Origin: Actinomycetota bacterium
GTDB lineage: Bacteria; Actinomycetota; Actinomycetes; Nanopelagicales; Nanopelagicaceae
Assembly: GCA_947452525.1 (NCBI GenBank)
Contig: CANGCW010000020.1
Coordinates: 1-11,925, forward strand
Direction: 5' to 3'
DNA length: 11,925 bases
The position numbers were made by a program, and so were the translations under genes. The notes under the pieces are model-generated. The model searched no databases. It worked only from the letters and a program-made list of their open reading frames with translations, and was not told the DNA's origin. Position 1 is the stretch's first letter. Every line of letters begins with the position of its first letter. Shown in pieces: positions 1-6,686 of this stretch.

Positions 1-85
1 AGCCCTCAAGCTCTAGAAGGAAGACGACGAGATGGCGAATATCAGCGTTGTCATCGACAACGAGAATTTTCTCAACCTCATGCAT
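1..85 (-). CDS. Response regulator, N-terminal fragment (cut by window edge)
   Basis: Only the first 28 codons lie in the window, read leftwards from an ATG at 85-83. The translation begins MHEVEKILVVDDNADIRHLV. This is the first beta strand of a two-component receiver domain with the paired acidic residues D11 and D12 that bind Mg2+, followed by the typical N-x-D-I-R start of helix 1. The phosphoacceptor Asp, the Lys and any output domain lie outside the window, so the class (CheY-like, OmpR, NarL) cannot be told. No strong Shine-Dalgarno is visible; a purine stretch AGAGTGGGA lies about 10 nt upstream. It diverges from fprA across a 252-bp gap. The fragment resembles the receivers at 4224-4907 and 7259-7651, but whether it works with that cluster is unknown. 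Confidence 0.85.
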   Translation of the reverse strand, partial: MHEVEKILVVDDNADIRHLVVFLLELEG

Positions 86-337
86 AGTTCACGATTCCCA
101 CTCTTAGTTGTAGAGCCTCTACGGCGAAGAACGAACCTCTCCGCTTTTTTTTGCGAGCCTATGGGGTAAGTGAGGGTTTAAGGTGAGGTCTGCCCCTTAC
201 TCCGCAAAGTAGAGGGAAAGTGTGTATTTCAAGAGAGGTTGGCGATGACTTCACGCCAAGAAAGGGGTCGGGTAAACTCCCCACCATTGAAGTCGCACTG
301 ATGTAAGCGGCGGCCCTAGAGAGATTCGGATGAGAAT
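86..337. promoter_or_regulatory. Divergent intergenic region, response regulator / fprA
   Basis: This 252-bp gap holds no convincing gene. It must carry promoters for both the leftward response regulator and rightward fprA, but I find no pair of good -35/-10 boxes on either strand. Visible elements are a run of eight T at 145-152 (an A-tract for the leftward gene), and a recurring word GWGAGGTY at 183-190 and 233-240 (plus strand) and 134-141 (minus strand). A near match, GTGAGGGT, lies at 170-177. The same word occurs upstream of the receiver gene at 7651. A minus-strand open frame of 66 codons (159-359) crosses the region but has no sign of being real. Confidence 0.5.
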
Positions 338-1657
338 TTGCCTCACTACAAAGTTGCAATTGTTGGAGCTGGCCCGGCCGGATACTTCACAGCGCAGGCT
401 CTTCAATCTTTACAGAGCGATGACCTCACCTTCTCCATCGACTTGATTGAACGCCTCCCAACAATGTGGGGGCTGGTTCGTTCAGGTGTTGCACCCGATC
501 ACCCAAAGATTAAGAGCGTCTCCAAGGTATTTGAGAAGGTCGCCGCTGAAGCTAACTTCAGACTCTTTGGAAATGTCGAACTCGGTCGCGATATTCACTT
601 GGCTGATCTCACCGCTCGCTACGACGCTGTCGTTCTCTGTACCGGTTCGTCCCTCGGAAAGAAGTTGGGAATTCCTGGCGAGGATCTTCCAGGTTCACTC
701 TCTGCAGCAGAATTTGTCCCTTGGTATAACGGACATCCTGATTTCACAAATATTCCAGTAAATCTCAATGGCACAACTGCGGTGGTCATTGGAGCAGGAA
801 ACGTTGCGATGGATTGCGCGCGCATGTTGGCGCTCAATCCTTCCGAACTCGATTCAACCGATACCGCTGACCATGCGCTGAAGGCACTACATGCGAGTTC
901 AATCCGTAAAGTCTTTATAGCTGGTCGTCGCGGCGTGGAGCATGCAGCCTTTACCGCACCTGAGCTCCGTGAGCTCCCAAAGTTAGAACATACCGATGTC
1001 CGTATCGATGCCTCAGAAGTATCTGCGGCACACGAGCGCGCAGTTGCCGAATATGGCGAAGTGCTCGAGAAGCATCTCGCATCCAATCTCGAAGCATGGC
1101 GCTTGATCGCAGAGCATCCAATCTCAGGTCACGATCGTGAGATGGAGTTCCGTTTCCTTTCGACACCACTTGAGATCAAGGGCAACGGAAAAGTTGAGGA
1201 AGTTATCTTCGGAATTAATGAGATTCAAGGCGGCAAAGTCGTCGCAACAGGTAAGACCTATTCGATTCCTTGCTCACTTGTCATTTCAGCAATTGGTTAC
1301 GAGAGTGCAGAGATTCCGGGGGTAATTTTCGAACGCGGTCGTATTGCGAATGATGAAGGCCGTGTTGTCGAGAGTAATATCTACACCGTCGGTTGGGCAA
1401 AGCGCGGACCATCAGGTGTTATCGGCACAAATAAGAGTGATGCCAGCGACGTCGTAAAGTTAATCGTCGAAGATTTGAAGAGCCCGAAAGTTGCTGGCGA
1501 TATAACGGATCTCATTCCCACGGACCACCTGCTTATTGACCAGGCGGGCTGGAGCGCAATCAACAGTTCCGAGGTTGCTAAGGGAGAACCACTTGGAAAG
1601 CCTCGAGTGAAAGAGGTTGAATGGGCCAAATTGCTTGAAATTGGCTCAAATACGTAG
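338..1657 (+). CDS. fprA: Ferredoxin/flavodoxin-NADP+ reductase, FprA (adrenodoxin reductase type)
   Basis: FAD enzyme that moves electrons between NADPH and a ferredoxin in the cytoplasm, typically to supply cytochromes P450 or other iron-sulfur partners. The 439-residue protein is close to the roughly 456 residues of mycobacterial FprA and follows it end to end. It has the FAD-binding VGAGPAG at 9-15, the family signature WGLVRSGVAPDHPKIK at 44-59, and the NADP-binding IGAGNVAMDCAR at 151-162. It also has GRRG shortly before AAFTAPELREL, and the C-terminal GWAKRGPSGVIGTNK at 352-366. The start is TTG at 338: an in-frame TAG at 317-319 rules out a longer protein, and the beta strand of the FAD fold begins four residues in. 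The ribosome site is weak (GGATGAG a few bases upstream). No ferredoxin gene is adjacent. Function is secure from the family; the redox partner is unknown. Confidence 0.95.
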   Translation: MPHYKVAIVGAGPAGYFTAQALQSLQSDDLTFSIDLIERLPTMWGLVRSGVAPDHPKIKSVSKVFEKVAAEANFRLFGNVELGRDIHLADLTARYDAVVLCTGSSLGKKLGIPGEDLPGSLSAAEFVPWYNGHPDFTNIPVNLNGTTAVVIGAGNVAMDCARMLALNPSELDSTDTADHALKALHASSIRKVFIAGRRGVEHAAFTAPELRELPKLEHTDVRIDASEVSAAHERAVAEYGEVLEKHLASNLEAWRLIAEHPISGHDREMEFRFLSTPLEIKGNGKVEEVIFGINEIQGGKVVATGKTYSIPCSLVISAIGYESAEIPGVIFERGRIANDEGRVVESNIYTVGWAKRGPSGVIGTNKSDASDVVKLIVEDLKSPKVAGDITDLIPTDHLLIDQAGWSAINSSEVAKGEPLGKPRVKEVEWAKLLEIGSNT

Positions 1658-1663
1658 TGATTT

Positions 1664-1691
1664 TTGGAGATGAGGGGTAAGAAGGTACTAT
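1664..1691 (+). promoter_or_regulatory. Candidate promoter of the tRNA-Arg gene
   Basis: TTGGAG (1664-1669), a 16-bp spacer and TACTAT (1686-1691) lie just after the fprA stop. The -10 box ends 14 nt before the first base of the mature tRNA, a usual distance for a short 5' leader. No intrinsic terminator separates fprA from the tRNA, so read-through is also possible. Both hexamers match the housekeeping consensus at only 4 of 6 positions. Confidence 0.4.
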
Positions 1692-1705
1692 TCACATCTC
1701 AACCG

Positions 1706-1781
1706 GCGCTTGTAGCTCAACGGATAGAGCATCTGACTACGGATCAGAAGGTTAGGGGTTCGAATCCCTTCAAGCGCGCCA
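1706..1781 (+). tRNA. tRNA-Arg (anticodon ACG)
   Basis: A complete cloverleaf can be drawn. The acceptor stem GCGCTTG (1706-1712) pairs perfectly with CAAGCGC (1771-1777), followed by discriminator G1778 and an encoded CCA (1779-1781). The D stem is GCTC/GAGC. The anticodon stem TCTGA/TCAGA encloses the loop CTACGGA, giving anticodon ACG. The T stem AGGGG/CCCTT has one G-T wobble and the loop TTCGAAT. It reads CGN arginine codons; in bacteria A34 of this tRNA is normally converted to inosine by TadA. No T-rich terminator hairpin is visible downstream. tRNA 3' ends are common integration sites, but no integrase or duplicated tRNA tail is present in the window. Confidence 0.98.
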
Positions 1782-1839
1782 GTTCTAAATAGCTTCCGGA
1801 AATCCGCTCACAATGTTTCAGAGATTCACGATCCTGCCA

Positions 1840-1868
1840 TTGCCGGATTGATTACATCAGGCGATTAT
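1840..1868 (+). promoter_or_regulatory. Candidate promoter of the propeller-protein gene
   Basis: TTGCCG (1840-1845), a 17-bp spacer and GATTAT (1863-1868) lie upstream of the secreted protein that starts at 1919, each with 4 of 6 consensus bases. It would give a leader of about 45 nt. A small dyad TGAT-TAC-ATCA sits inside the spacer. No Shine-Dalgarno is evident before the ATG. Confidence 0.35.
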
Positions 1869-1906
1869 CACATTTAAGAAAGCGCTGTCGCAATTAACAT
1901 CAAATC

Positions 1907-1918
1907 GCGGTAAACCGC
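1907..1918. repeat. Perfect inverted repeat touching a start codon
   Basis: GCGGT-AA-ACCGC is a perfect 5-bp dyad with a 2-bp centre, and its last base is directly followed by the ATG at 1919. A 2-nt loop is too tight for a stable full RNA hairpin, so a DNA operator is the more natural reading. The protein could instead start at Met6 (1934), in which case the dyad would still lie in the leader. Confidence 0.45.
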
Positions 1919-3523
1919 ATGCCACAATTGCACATGAAAAATCGGGGGCTTATTCCGCTCGTCTTGGCACTTCTTCTTGGATTTAGTGGAACTTTCGGAG
2001 CGTCCATCGCACATGCTGCTGCGCAAACCAATCTAGTAACGTGCACAAACGAAATAAGCCACAACGCCTCGCTCCTCAAAGCCACTCAAACCGCGTGTCC
2101 AAAAGGAAGCCTGAGTGCAAACTGGCACATGCTTCGTTCAGACGGAACAATCACTGGCACCACCAGTGACGCGCACCTTCGCATATGTTCCTCTAAGAAT
2201 TTTGCTTTTTCATATCAATTAATTAGGTCAAGTTGCCTTAAGTATCAGGTAACAAGTAACTATTCTCGAGTTGTAAGAATTCCAGGTCAACCTATTATCG
2301 AAAGCGCCGCAGCAACAGGATATTCCACCATAGAACTAAGAGTGAAGACGCGTGAAAATGCAGATTCACCCATCGGTTATTACCTGGTGAAGAATCTAAC
2401 CAGCGGCAAGACGGCTAAATTAGCATTACAACGAGGAGATACTCTCGTTATCACGGGATTGACAGGCAGCACCTCTTACAGTTTTAACATCTCAGCTGTA
2501 AGTGTCGATGGTCAATCAGAGACATCAGCAGCAAGCCGCTCTGTTACAACTGAAACGGATTCCTCAGCAAATCCCCGAATCAATCCATCAGCTTTACTTT
2601 GGACCGATCGTGTTTCCGCTGGCGCGCCAGGTTGGAAGCAGATTGCTTCAAGTTCTAGTGGGCAATTTATGATCGCCTCTGCATATGATGGTCATCTTTA
2701 CGCAACCAATGATTACGGAGTGACGTGGGACGATCGCACTCCTGTCGATTCAACACCAAGTATCTCGCAGTGGACGTCACTGGACGTGAGTACTAGCGGT
2801 CAAAAGATTGTCGCTGTTGATTTCCTTGGCACTGGCAGTCAGGAAGGAATTTTCCTTTCAAATGATTATGGTCAGACTTGGACAATTCCTACTCGTTCAT
2901 ACTCTGCACAATATTGGAATTATGCAATTATGAGCGCTGATGGAGTTCATTTAGTAGCTACCGACATGAGTAACCACCTATACACATCGAACGACTCGGG
3001 AGTCACTTGGGCGCAAAGCACCTTTAGCGTTTCTTACTTCAACATCGCAGCGAGTTCCGATGGACACTTTGTATTAGCAACCGATAGTTCATTTGTAGTA
3101 AATGCCTCATACGACTACGGCGTCACATGGAGCCCAGAAATCTCAACTGCCGGTTTATATTTGCAGCAATTTGCCTTGAGTGCCGATGGTTCGTATGTAT
3201 ATGCAACTAGTTCAGGCTTTAATGGAGAAATTTATTCGTCTACGGACTCTGGAGTCACTTGGGCTCCACAAACCTCCGCAGGTACGGGATTTTGGAGCTC
3301 AATCTCTTCGAGTTCAGATGGATCTGTAGTTATTGCGGCTACCTCCGCTTCGTTTGAGTCGATTGCTCCGGGGCATGTATTCGTATCATCAGATTACGGA
3401 GCCACTTGGTTTGAGCAGTCTTCGCTCGGGGAGGGAAATTGGTCAGGAGTTGCTACAAATAATGATGGCACTCAACTTGCGGTGGTCAATCAGTTGGGCG
3501 ATATCTATACCGCAATGCGCTAA
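1919..3523 (+). CDS. Secreted Asp-box (BNR) propeller protein with FN3 domain
   Basis: A 534-residue exported protein. Residues 1-34 form a Sec signal peptide (K7, hydrophobic core 11-30, AHA before the likely cleavage site). Residues 39-110 hold two cysteine pairs, C42-X17-C60 and C90-X15-C106, each shaped like a small repeat. Residues about 124-212 fit a fibronectin type III domain. Residues 225-534 carry six Asp-boxes of the form (S/T)xDxGxTW at 263, 314, 357, 397, 441 and 490, each preceded by an S-x-(D/S)-G strand. A seventh such strand lies at the C-terminus. Asp-boxes occur in sialidases and Vps10/YCF48-like propellers, but no sialidase catalytic residues are evident, so an enzymatic role is unsupported; surface binding or adhesion is a guess. 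Met6 is a possible alternative start. The gene stands alone between the tRNA and 3580. Confidence 0.85.
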   Translation: MPQLHMKNRGLIPLVLALLLGFSGTFGASIAHAAAQTNLVTCTNEISHNASLLKATQTACPKGSLSANWHMLRSDGTITGTTSDAHLRICSSKNFAFSYQLIRSSCLKYQVTSNYSRVVRIPGQPIIESAAATGYSTIELRVKTRENADSPIGYYLVKNLTSGKTAKLALQRGDTLVITGLTGSTSYSFNISAVSVDGQSETSAASRSVTTETDSSANPRINPSALLWTDRVSAGAPGWKQIASSSSGQFMIASAYDGHLYATNDYGVTWDDRTPVDSTPSISQWTSLDVSTSGQKIVAVDFLGTGSQEGIFLSNDYGQTWTIPTRSYSAQYWNYAIMSADGVHLVATDMSNHLYTSNDSGVTWAQSTFSVSYFNIAASSDGHFVLATDSSFVVNASYDYGVTWSPEISTAGLYLQQFALSADGSYVYATSSGFNGEIYSSTDSGVTWAPQTSAGTGFWSSISSSSDGSVVIAATSASFESIAPGHVFVSSDYGATWFEQSSLGEGNWSGVATNNDGTQLAVVNQLGDIYTAMR

Positions 3524-3550
3524 TCGATTAGAAGGATAGTTTCTGCCCAC

Positions 3551-3579
3551 GATTCTGCTTTCCTGTCTAGGATTCTGCT
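3551..3579 (+). promoter_or_regulatory. Direct repeat and -10-like box before the DHFR-like gene
   Basis: GATTCTGCT occurs twice, at 3551-3559 and 3571-3579, with a 20-bp period; the second copy abuts the ATG at 3580. The overlapping TAGGAT (3568-3573) fits the -10 pattern TANNNT with exactly 6 nt to the ATG, as expected for a leaderless transcript. AGGA in the same place could instead be a Shine-Dalgarno 7 nt from the start. No -35 box is clear. The sequence cannot decide between the two readings. Confidence 0.4.
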
Positions 3580-4221
3580 ATGACCAAGTTCGTCGCTCTC
3601 AATATCTCAATCTCTGAAGATGGCTATATGGCTGGACCTAATCAATCCCTGGAGAATCCAATGGGTGAGGGCGGCATGCCATTGCACGGCTGGGTCTTTC
3701 CAACTAAGGCCTTTAGGGAACAGTTTGGAAACGAGGGCGGCGAGGTCGGAAAAGATAACGACTTCGTCACTCGAGGCTTTTCCAATATCGGCGCATCAAT
3801 CTTGGGCCGCAATATGTTCGGACCTGTTCGCGGTAAATGGGGCGAAGAGAATTGGCGCGGATGGTGGGGCGAAGAGCCAGTCTTTAAGCACCCTGTCTTC
3901 GTGTTAACTCACTACCCGCGCGAATCGATTCATTTCGGAAATGGAACAGTTTTTCACTTCATCACCGAGGGAGTTGAGAGAGCGCACGCGCTGGCTTTGG
4001 AATCAGCCAATGGAAACGATGTCCGCGTCGGCGGAGGAGCATCGACCTTACGGCAATTTATAGAGCTCGGGCTATTGGACGAACTCCATTTGGCGGTATC
4101 ACCAATAAAACTTTGTGCTGGTGAGAAACTACTCACGAACCCGGAAGACCAACTACGTAACTACAGAAAATTGGAATCGGTTCAGACCTCGGTCGAACAC
4201 GTCACATACCTTAAGAGATAA
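3580..4221 (+). CDS. RibD C-terminal / dihydrofolate-reductase-like protein
   Basis: A 213-residue cytoplasmic protein of the RibD C-terminal domain superfamily, which shares the NADPH-binding fold of dihydrofolate reductase. The N-terminal strand and turn IS-x-DGYMAGP (residues 10-20), the GASILGRNMFGP segment (71-82), the VFVLTHYPR strand (106-114) and the nucleotide-binding VGGGASTLRQF (150-160) followed by LDELHLAVSPI (166-176) appear in the family order. Length fits stand-alone YyaP/YwjB-like members. These proteins are mostly uncharacterised, and true folate or riboflavin activity should not be assumed from the fold. There are no riboflavin or folate genes nearby. Its stop lies two bases from the stop of the convergent response regulator at 4224, with no terminator between them. 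Confidence 0.85.
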   Translation: MTKFVALNISISEDGYMAGPNQSLENPMGEGGMPLHGWVFPTKAFREQFGNEGGEVGKDNDFVTRGFSNIGASILGRNMFGPVRGKWGEENWRGWWGEEPVFKHPVFVLTHYPRESIHFGNGTVFHFITEGVERAHALALESANGNDVRVGGGASTLRQFIELGLLDELHLAVSPIKLCAGEKLLTNPEDQLRNYRKLESVQTSVEHVTYLKR

Positions 4222-4223
4222 GG

Positions 4224-4907
4224 TCAATTGCTAAGTAGGCGGTAGCCGACCCCTCGCACAGAGTGAAGAACGCGAACTCCACCAGTGTTCTTTATCTTCA
4301 TACGTAAACGTGAAGCATGAGTGTCGAGCTGGTGATCATTTGAAAATTCAAGTGAGGTATCAATCGCTTCCGCAATCTGTTCGCGGGTAAAGATTCGCTT
4401 GGGGTTCTCAATAAGGAGATATAGGAAGTCATATTCAGTCTTTGTCAGTGAGCAAACGTTCTCATTAACGGTAAGTTCGCGAGTCTCAGTATTAAGCGAT
4501 AGCGGTCCAGCTGTGATGGTATTACTAACACGCGTCGCCTGGATCGCGCGATGGCGTAATTGCGTGCTGACGCGAAGGGTAAGAATGCGCCCGGAGACTG
4601 GCTTTGTGATGTAGTCGTCGGCGCCAACAGCGAGACACATCGCCTCATCCATCTCTTCATCGCGACTGGTAAGCATGATGATAGGAACTATGGAGTTCCG
4701 TCGAATTGTTCTGCAGACCTCGAATCCATCTGGATGGCCTATGGAAAGATCCAGAATAATCAAATCTGGCTTATGCGATTCAAATGCCGCAATCGCTTGA
4801 TCACCATTCTCGGCCTCAATCACCTTGAGGCCATCAGCTTCTAGCGCATTGCGGACGAAGAAACGAATATCTTCATTATCGTCCACAACTAAAATCGTCT
4901 CGTTCAT
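4224..4907 (-). CDS. OmpR/PhoB-family response regulator (receiver + winged helix)
   Basis: DNA-binding response regulator of 227 residues. The receiver domain (about 4-118) has the acidic pair D9/D10, phosphoacceptor D53 in LIILDLSIG, T80 and K102 in TKP. A winged-helix domain (about 130-225) follows, with SLTKTEYDFLYLLIENPKRI, a VLHSVRGVGYRL wing and the conserved HASRLRMKI stretch. The start ATG at 4907 overlaps the kinase stop as ATGA, preceded by a strong AAGGAG 5 nt away, so translation is coupled to the kinase. It is the expected end point of the phosphorelay encoded upstream: kinase, stand-alone receiver, HPt, then D53 here. The motif after the phospho-Asp reads SIGHPDGFE instead of the usual MPxxDG, two residues longer than common. 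Likely targets include its own cluster, but no site is proven. Confidence 0.95.
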   Translation of the reverse strand: MNETILVVDDNEDIRFFVRNALEADGLKVIEAENGDQAIAAFESHKPDLIILDLSIGHPDGFEVCRTIRRNSIVPIIMLTSRDEEMDEAMCLAVGADDYITKPVSGRILTLRVSTQLRHRAIQATRVSNTITAGPLSLNTETRELTVNENVCSLTKTEYDFLYLLIENPKRIFTREQIAEAIDTSLEFSNDHQLDTHASRLRMKIKNTGGVRVLHSVRGVGYRLLSN

Positions 4908-6640
4908 AACTTCTCCTTACGAACTTCGTCGAGTGTACTTTCAAGAATACTCAGGAAACCCGCTAGCCGTAATTCAATCTCTTGCCTACCTAATCTAGGT
5001 TCTGTATCTAGTTCACGCGAGAACTCCAAGATATCTTCACCAAGTTGCTCGAATCCGTAAAAGCCAAGGGTGCCACCAATATCGTGAGTGACCTTTTTGG
5101 CGTTCTCCGCACTAGCGGATTTAAACTTCATAATTGCGCGTATGAGCATTCCTTCTCGTCGCGTCATAATTAACGCATCTTCTTCAGTTAGGTATACGGG
5201 AAGTTCTACTGTCATGGTTGTTCCTACTCCTACCTCGGATTGAACTGATATTTTTCCGCCATGCCGTGCTACAACCTGTTGCACAATTGCCAGTCCTAAA
5301 CCAGTACCTGGGTATTGCTCTGCCATCGCATTCTTTGCTCGGAAGAAACGGGTAAAGAGCTTTCCAATATCCTCGGCAGGAATTCCGATGCCGTGGTCGG
5401 TGAAGCGAATTCGGACCATATCCATATTTGGTTCGTATTGCAGGTGATCCAGAGTTACATCAATACGAGAATTATTAGGGCTGAATTTGATGGCATTGCC
5501 AAGGAGATTAACCATGACCTGGTTTATTTGTCCCGCATCACCCTGAACAAAGTAATTCTCGCGACGAGTCACATTAAGGGAGATATGGATATTGGACTTT
5601 TCAGTCGCTGGCTTCATAACAAAGACAGTGTTATCAAGGGCCTGAACAACATCCACGCGGTGAAGGGGAACCTTTTCATTTCCGGAGTCAATCTTGCTGA
5701 GAGAGAGCATGCTCTCAACGAGATTCAGGAGAATATTCGCATTGCGGTCTAGTACATTTAGGTAGTCATCGACCTTCTTCTTGTCATCGGTTCCCATGTC
5801 CTTCATCACGTCGATGTAACCGATGATTGATGTCAAAGGTGTTCGAAGTTCGTGGTTGACTGTAGAGATAAAGGCATTCTTCGCCTCATTCAAATCCTGA
5901 AGTTGAGCAACGGTGTTCTTGGTCTCTTCGAGCTGAGCAATGAGATCATCGAGGCGGCGACTCTCTTCACTCATAGATAGGCGTGCCTGGCGGTAGGTTC
6001 GGATGTTGGTCGCCGCATTCCAAGCCAAGAAGATTCCACCGAAGAGAACGAAGAGATAGAGGAAGAGAAGATTACGGTTATCGCGATCTGCGGTGGCCTT
6101 TGCATTCTTGCGGAGTTCATCATCTACGCTCTGCTGGTACTGCACGACAACTTGGCGTGCCTCGTAGATGATTTGATCGATAACAGGTCCGACTTTTGTC
6201 TGGATAGAAGCATGCATTGATTCGGGAAGGATTCCAGGAACGGTGCTGGCAACCACTGAGTCCGCGGCAGCCAGAGCGGCGACAAATCCAGGAGTTGCTC
6301 TAGCGAAGACGGAGGAACCAGAGGAATCGACCACGTGCAAACGTTGGGTGAGCAGACTTCGAGCGATCTGAACATCACGGCGGGGGAGACCACCATTGCT
6401 CCACTGAGCTAAGCGAGTTGTGTACACGAGTGTTTCGCGCTGGGCGAAGATGATGTTTGCCGCTGGCGTCTCCGCATTAGTGAGCACCACAGCCTGTTGA
6501 ATCGAAGAATGCGAGCTGATTTGAGAGGAGATGCCTAGGCCGAGCAGGGAGGTAAAGGCCAGTAGGGCCACAACAATCTGGGCTCGCGTGATTTTGAATC
6601 TCGTCACTTTCGAAATATCAGACGAGGCAGAGATTGCCAT
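4904..6640 (-). CDS. Membrane histidine kinase with C-terminal HPt domain
   Basis: A 578-residue inner-membrane sensor kinase. TM1 spans about 19-38, an outside, mostly helical sensor region 39-189, and TM2 190-208. A coiled-coil linker (about 215-255) follows without an obvious HAMP. The HisKA H-box VNHELRTPL has phosphoacceptor H263. The ATPase has N-box N382, G1 DHGIGI (415-420), F-box LFTRFFRA (428-435) and G2 GTGLGLAI (445-452). After a VELPVYL end, residues about 495-575 form a helical HPt-like domain with H519 in VTHDIGGTLGFYG, matching the HxLKGxxxxxG pattern loosely. No receiver domain lies between, unlike usual hybrid kinases. The start at 6640 has AAGGAG 6 nt upstream. The gene lies 46 nt after the exported molybdopterin-domain-like gene and overlaps the response regulator by 4 nt. 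Confidence 0.93.
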   Translation of the reverse strand: MAISASSDISKVTRFKITRAQIVVALLAFTSLLGLGISSQISSHSSIQQAVVLTNAETPAANIIFAQRETLVYTTRLAQWSNGGLPRRDVQIARSLLTQRLHVVDSSGSSVFARATPGFVAALAAADSVVASTVPGILPESMHASIQTKVGPVIDQIIYEARQVVVQYQQSVDDELRKNAKATADRDNRNLLFLYLFVLFGGIFLAWNAATNIRTYRQARLSMSEESRRLDDLIAQLEETKNTVAQLQDLNEAKNAFISTVNHELRTPLTSIIGYIDVMKDMGTDDKKKVDDYLNVLDRNANILLNLVESMLSLSKIDSGNEKVPLHRVDVVQALDNTVFVMKPATEKSNIHISLNVTRRENYFVQGDAGQINQVMVNLLGNAIKFSPNNSRIDVTLDHLQYEPNMDMVRIRFTDHGIGIPAEDIGKLFTRFFRAKNAMAEQYPGTGLGLAIVQQVVARHGGKISVQSEVGVGTTMTVELPVYLTEEDALIMTRREGMLIRAIMKFKSASAENAKKVTHDIGGTLGFYGFEQLGEDILEFSRELDTEPRLGRQEIELRLAGFLSILESTLDEVRKEKL

Positions 6641-6686
6641 TGATTACTCCTTCCCAGATCCAGTGCCTTAATGGTGAAACCGCTCT

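Noticed and set aside
132..152. Run of eight T as a terminator
   Set aside because: No stable hairpin precedes it on the plus strand, and no gene ends there. It is more likely an A-tract near the leftward promoter.
159..359. Minus-strand open frame of 66 codons between the first response regulator and fprA
   Set aside because: No ribosome site, no recognisable motif, and it overlaps the start of fprA on the other strand.
951..1169. Several antisense open frames inside fprA, the kinase and the dehydrogenases
   Set aside because: They lie wholly opposite strongly supported genes, have no ribosome sites and show no domain content.
1666..1700. GAGATG...CATCTC inverted pair after fprA as a terminator
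   Set aside because: The arms are only 6 bp with a loop of over 20 nt and no T-run. The stretch more likely holds the tRNA promoter.
1706..1781. tRNA-Arg as an attachment site for an integrated element
   Set aside because: No integrase, no repeated tRNA 3' end and no change in gene character downstream within the window.
2591..3523. Sialidase function for the Asp-box protein
   Set aside because: Asp-boxes are structural. The arginine triad and the other catalytic residues of sialidases are not recognisable.
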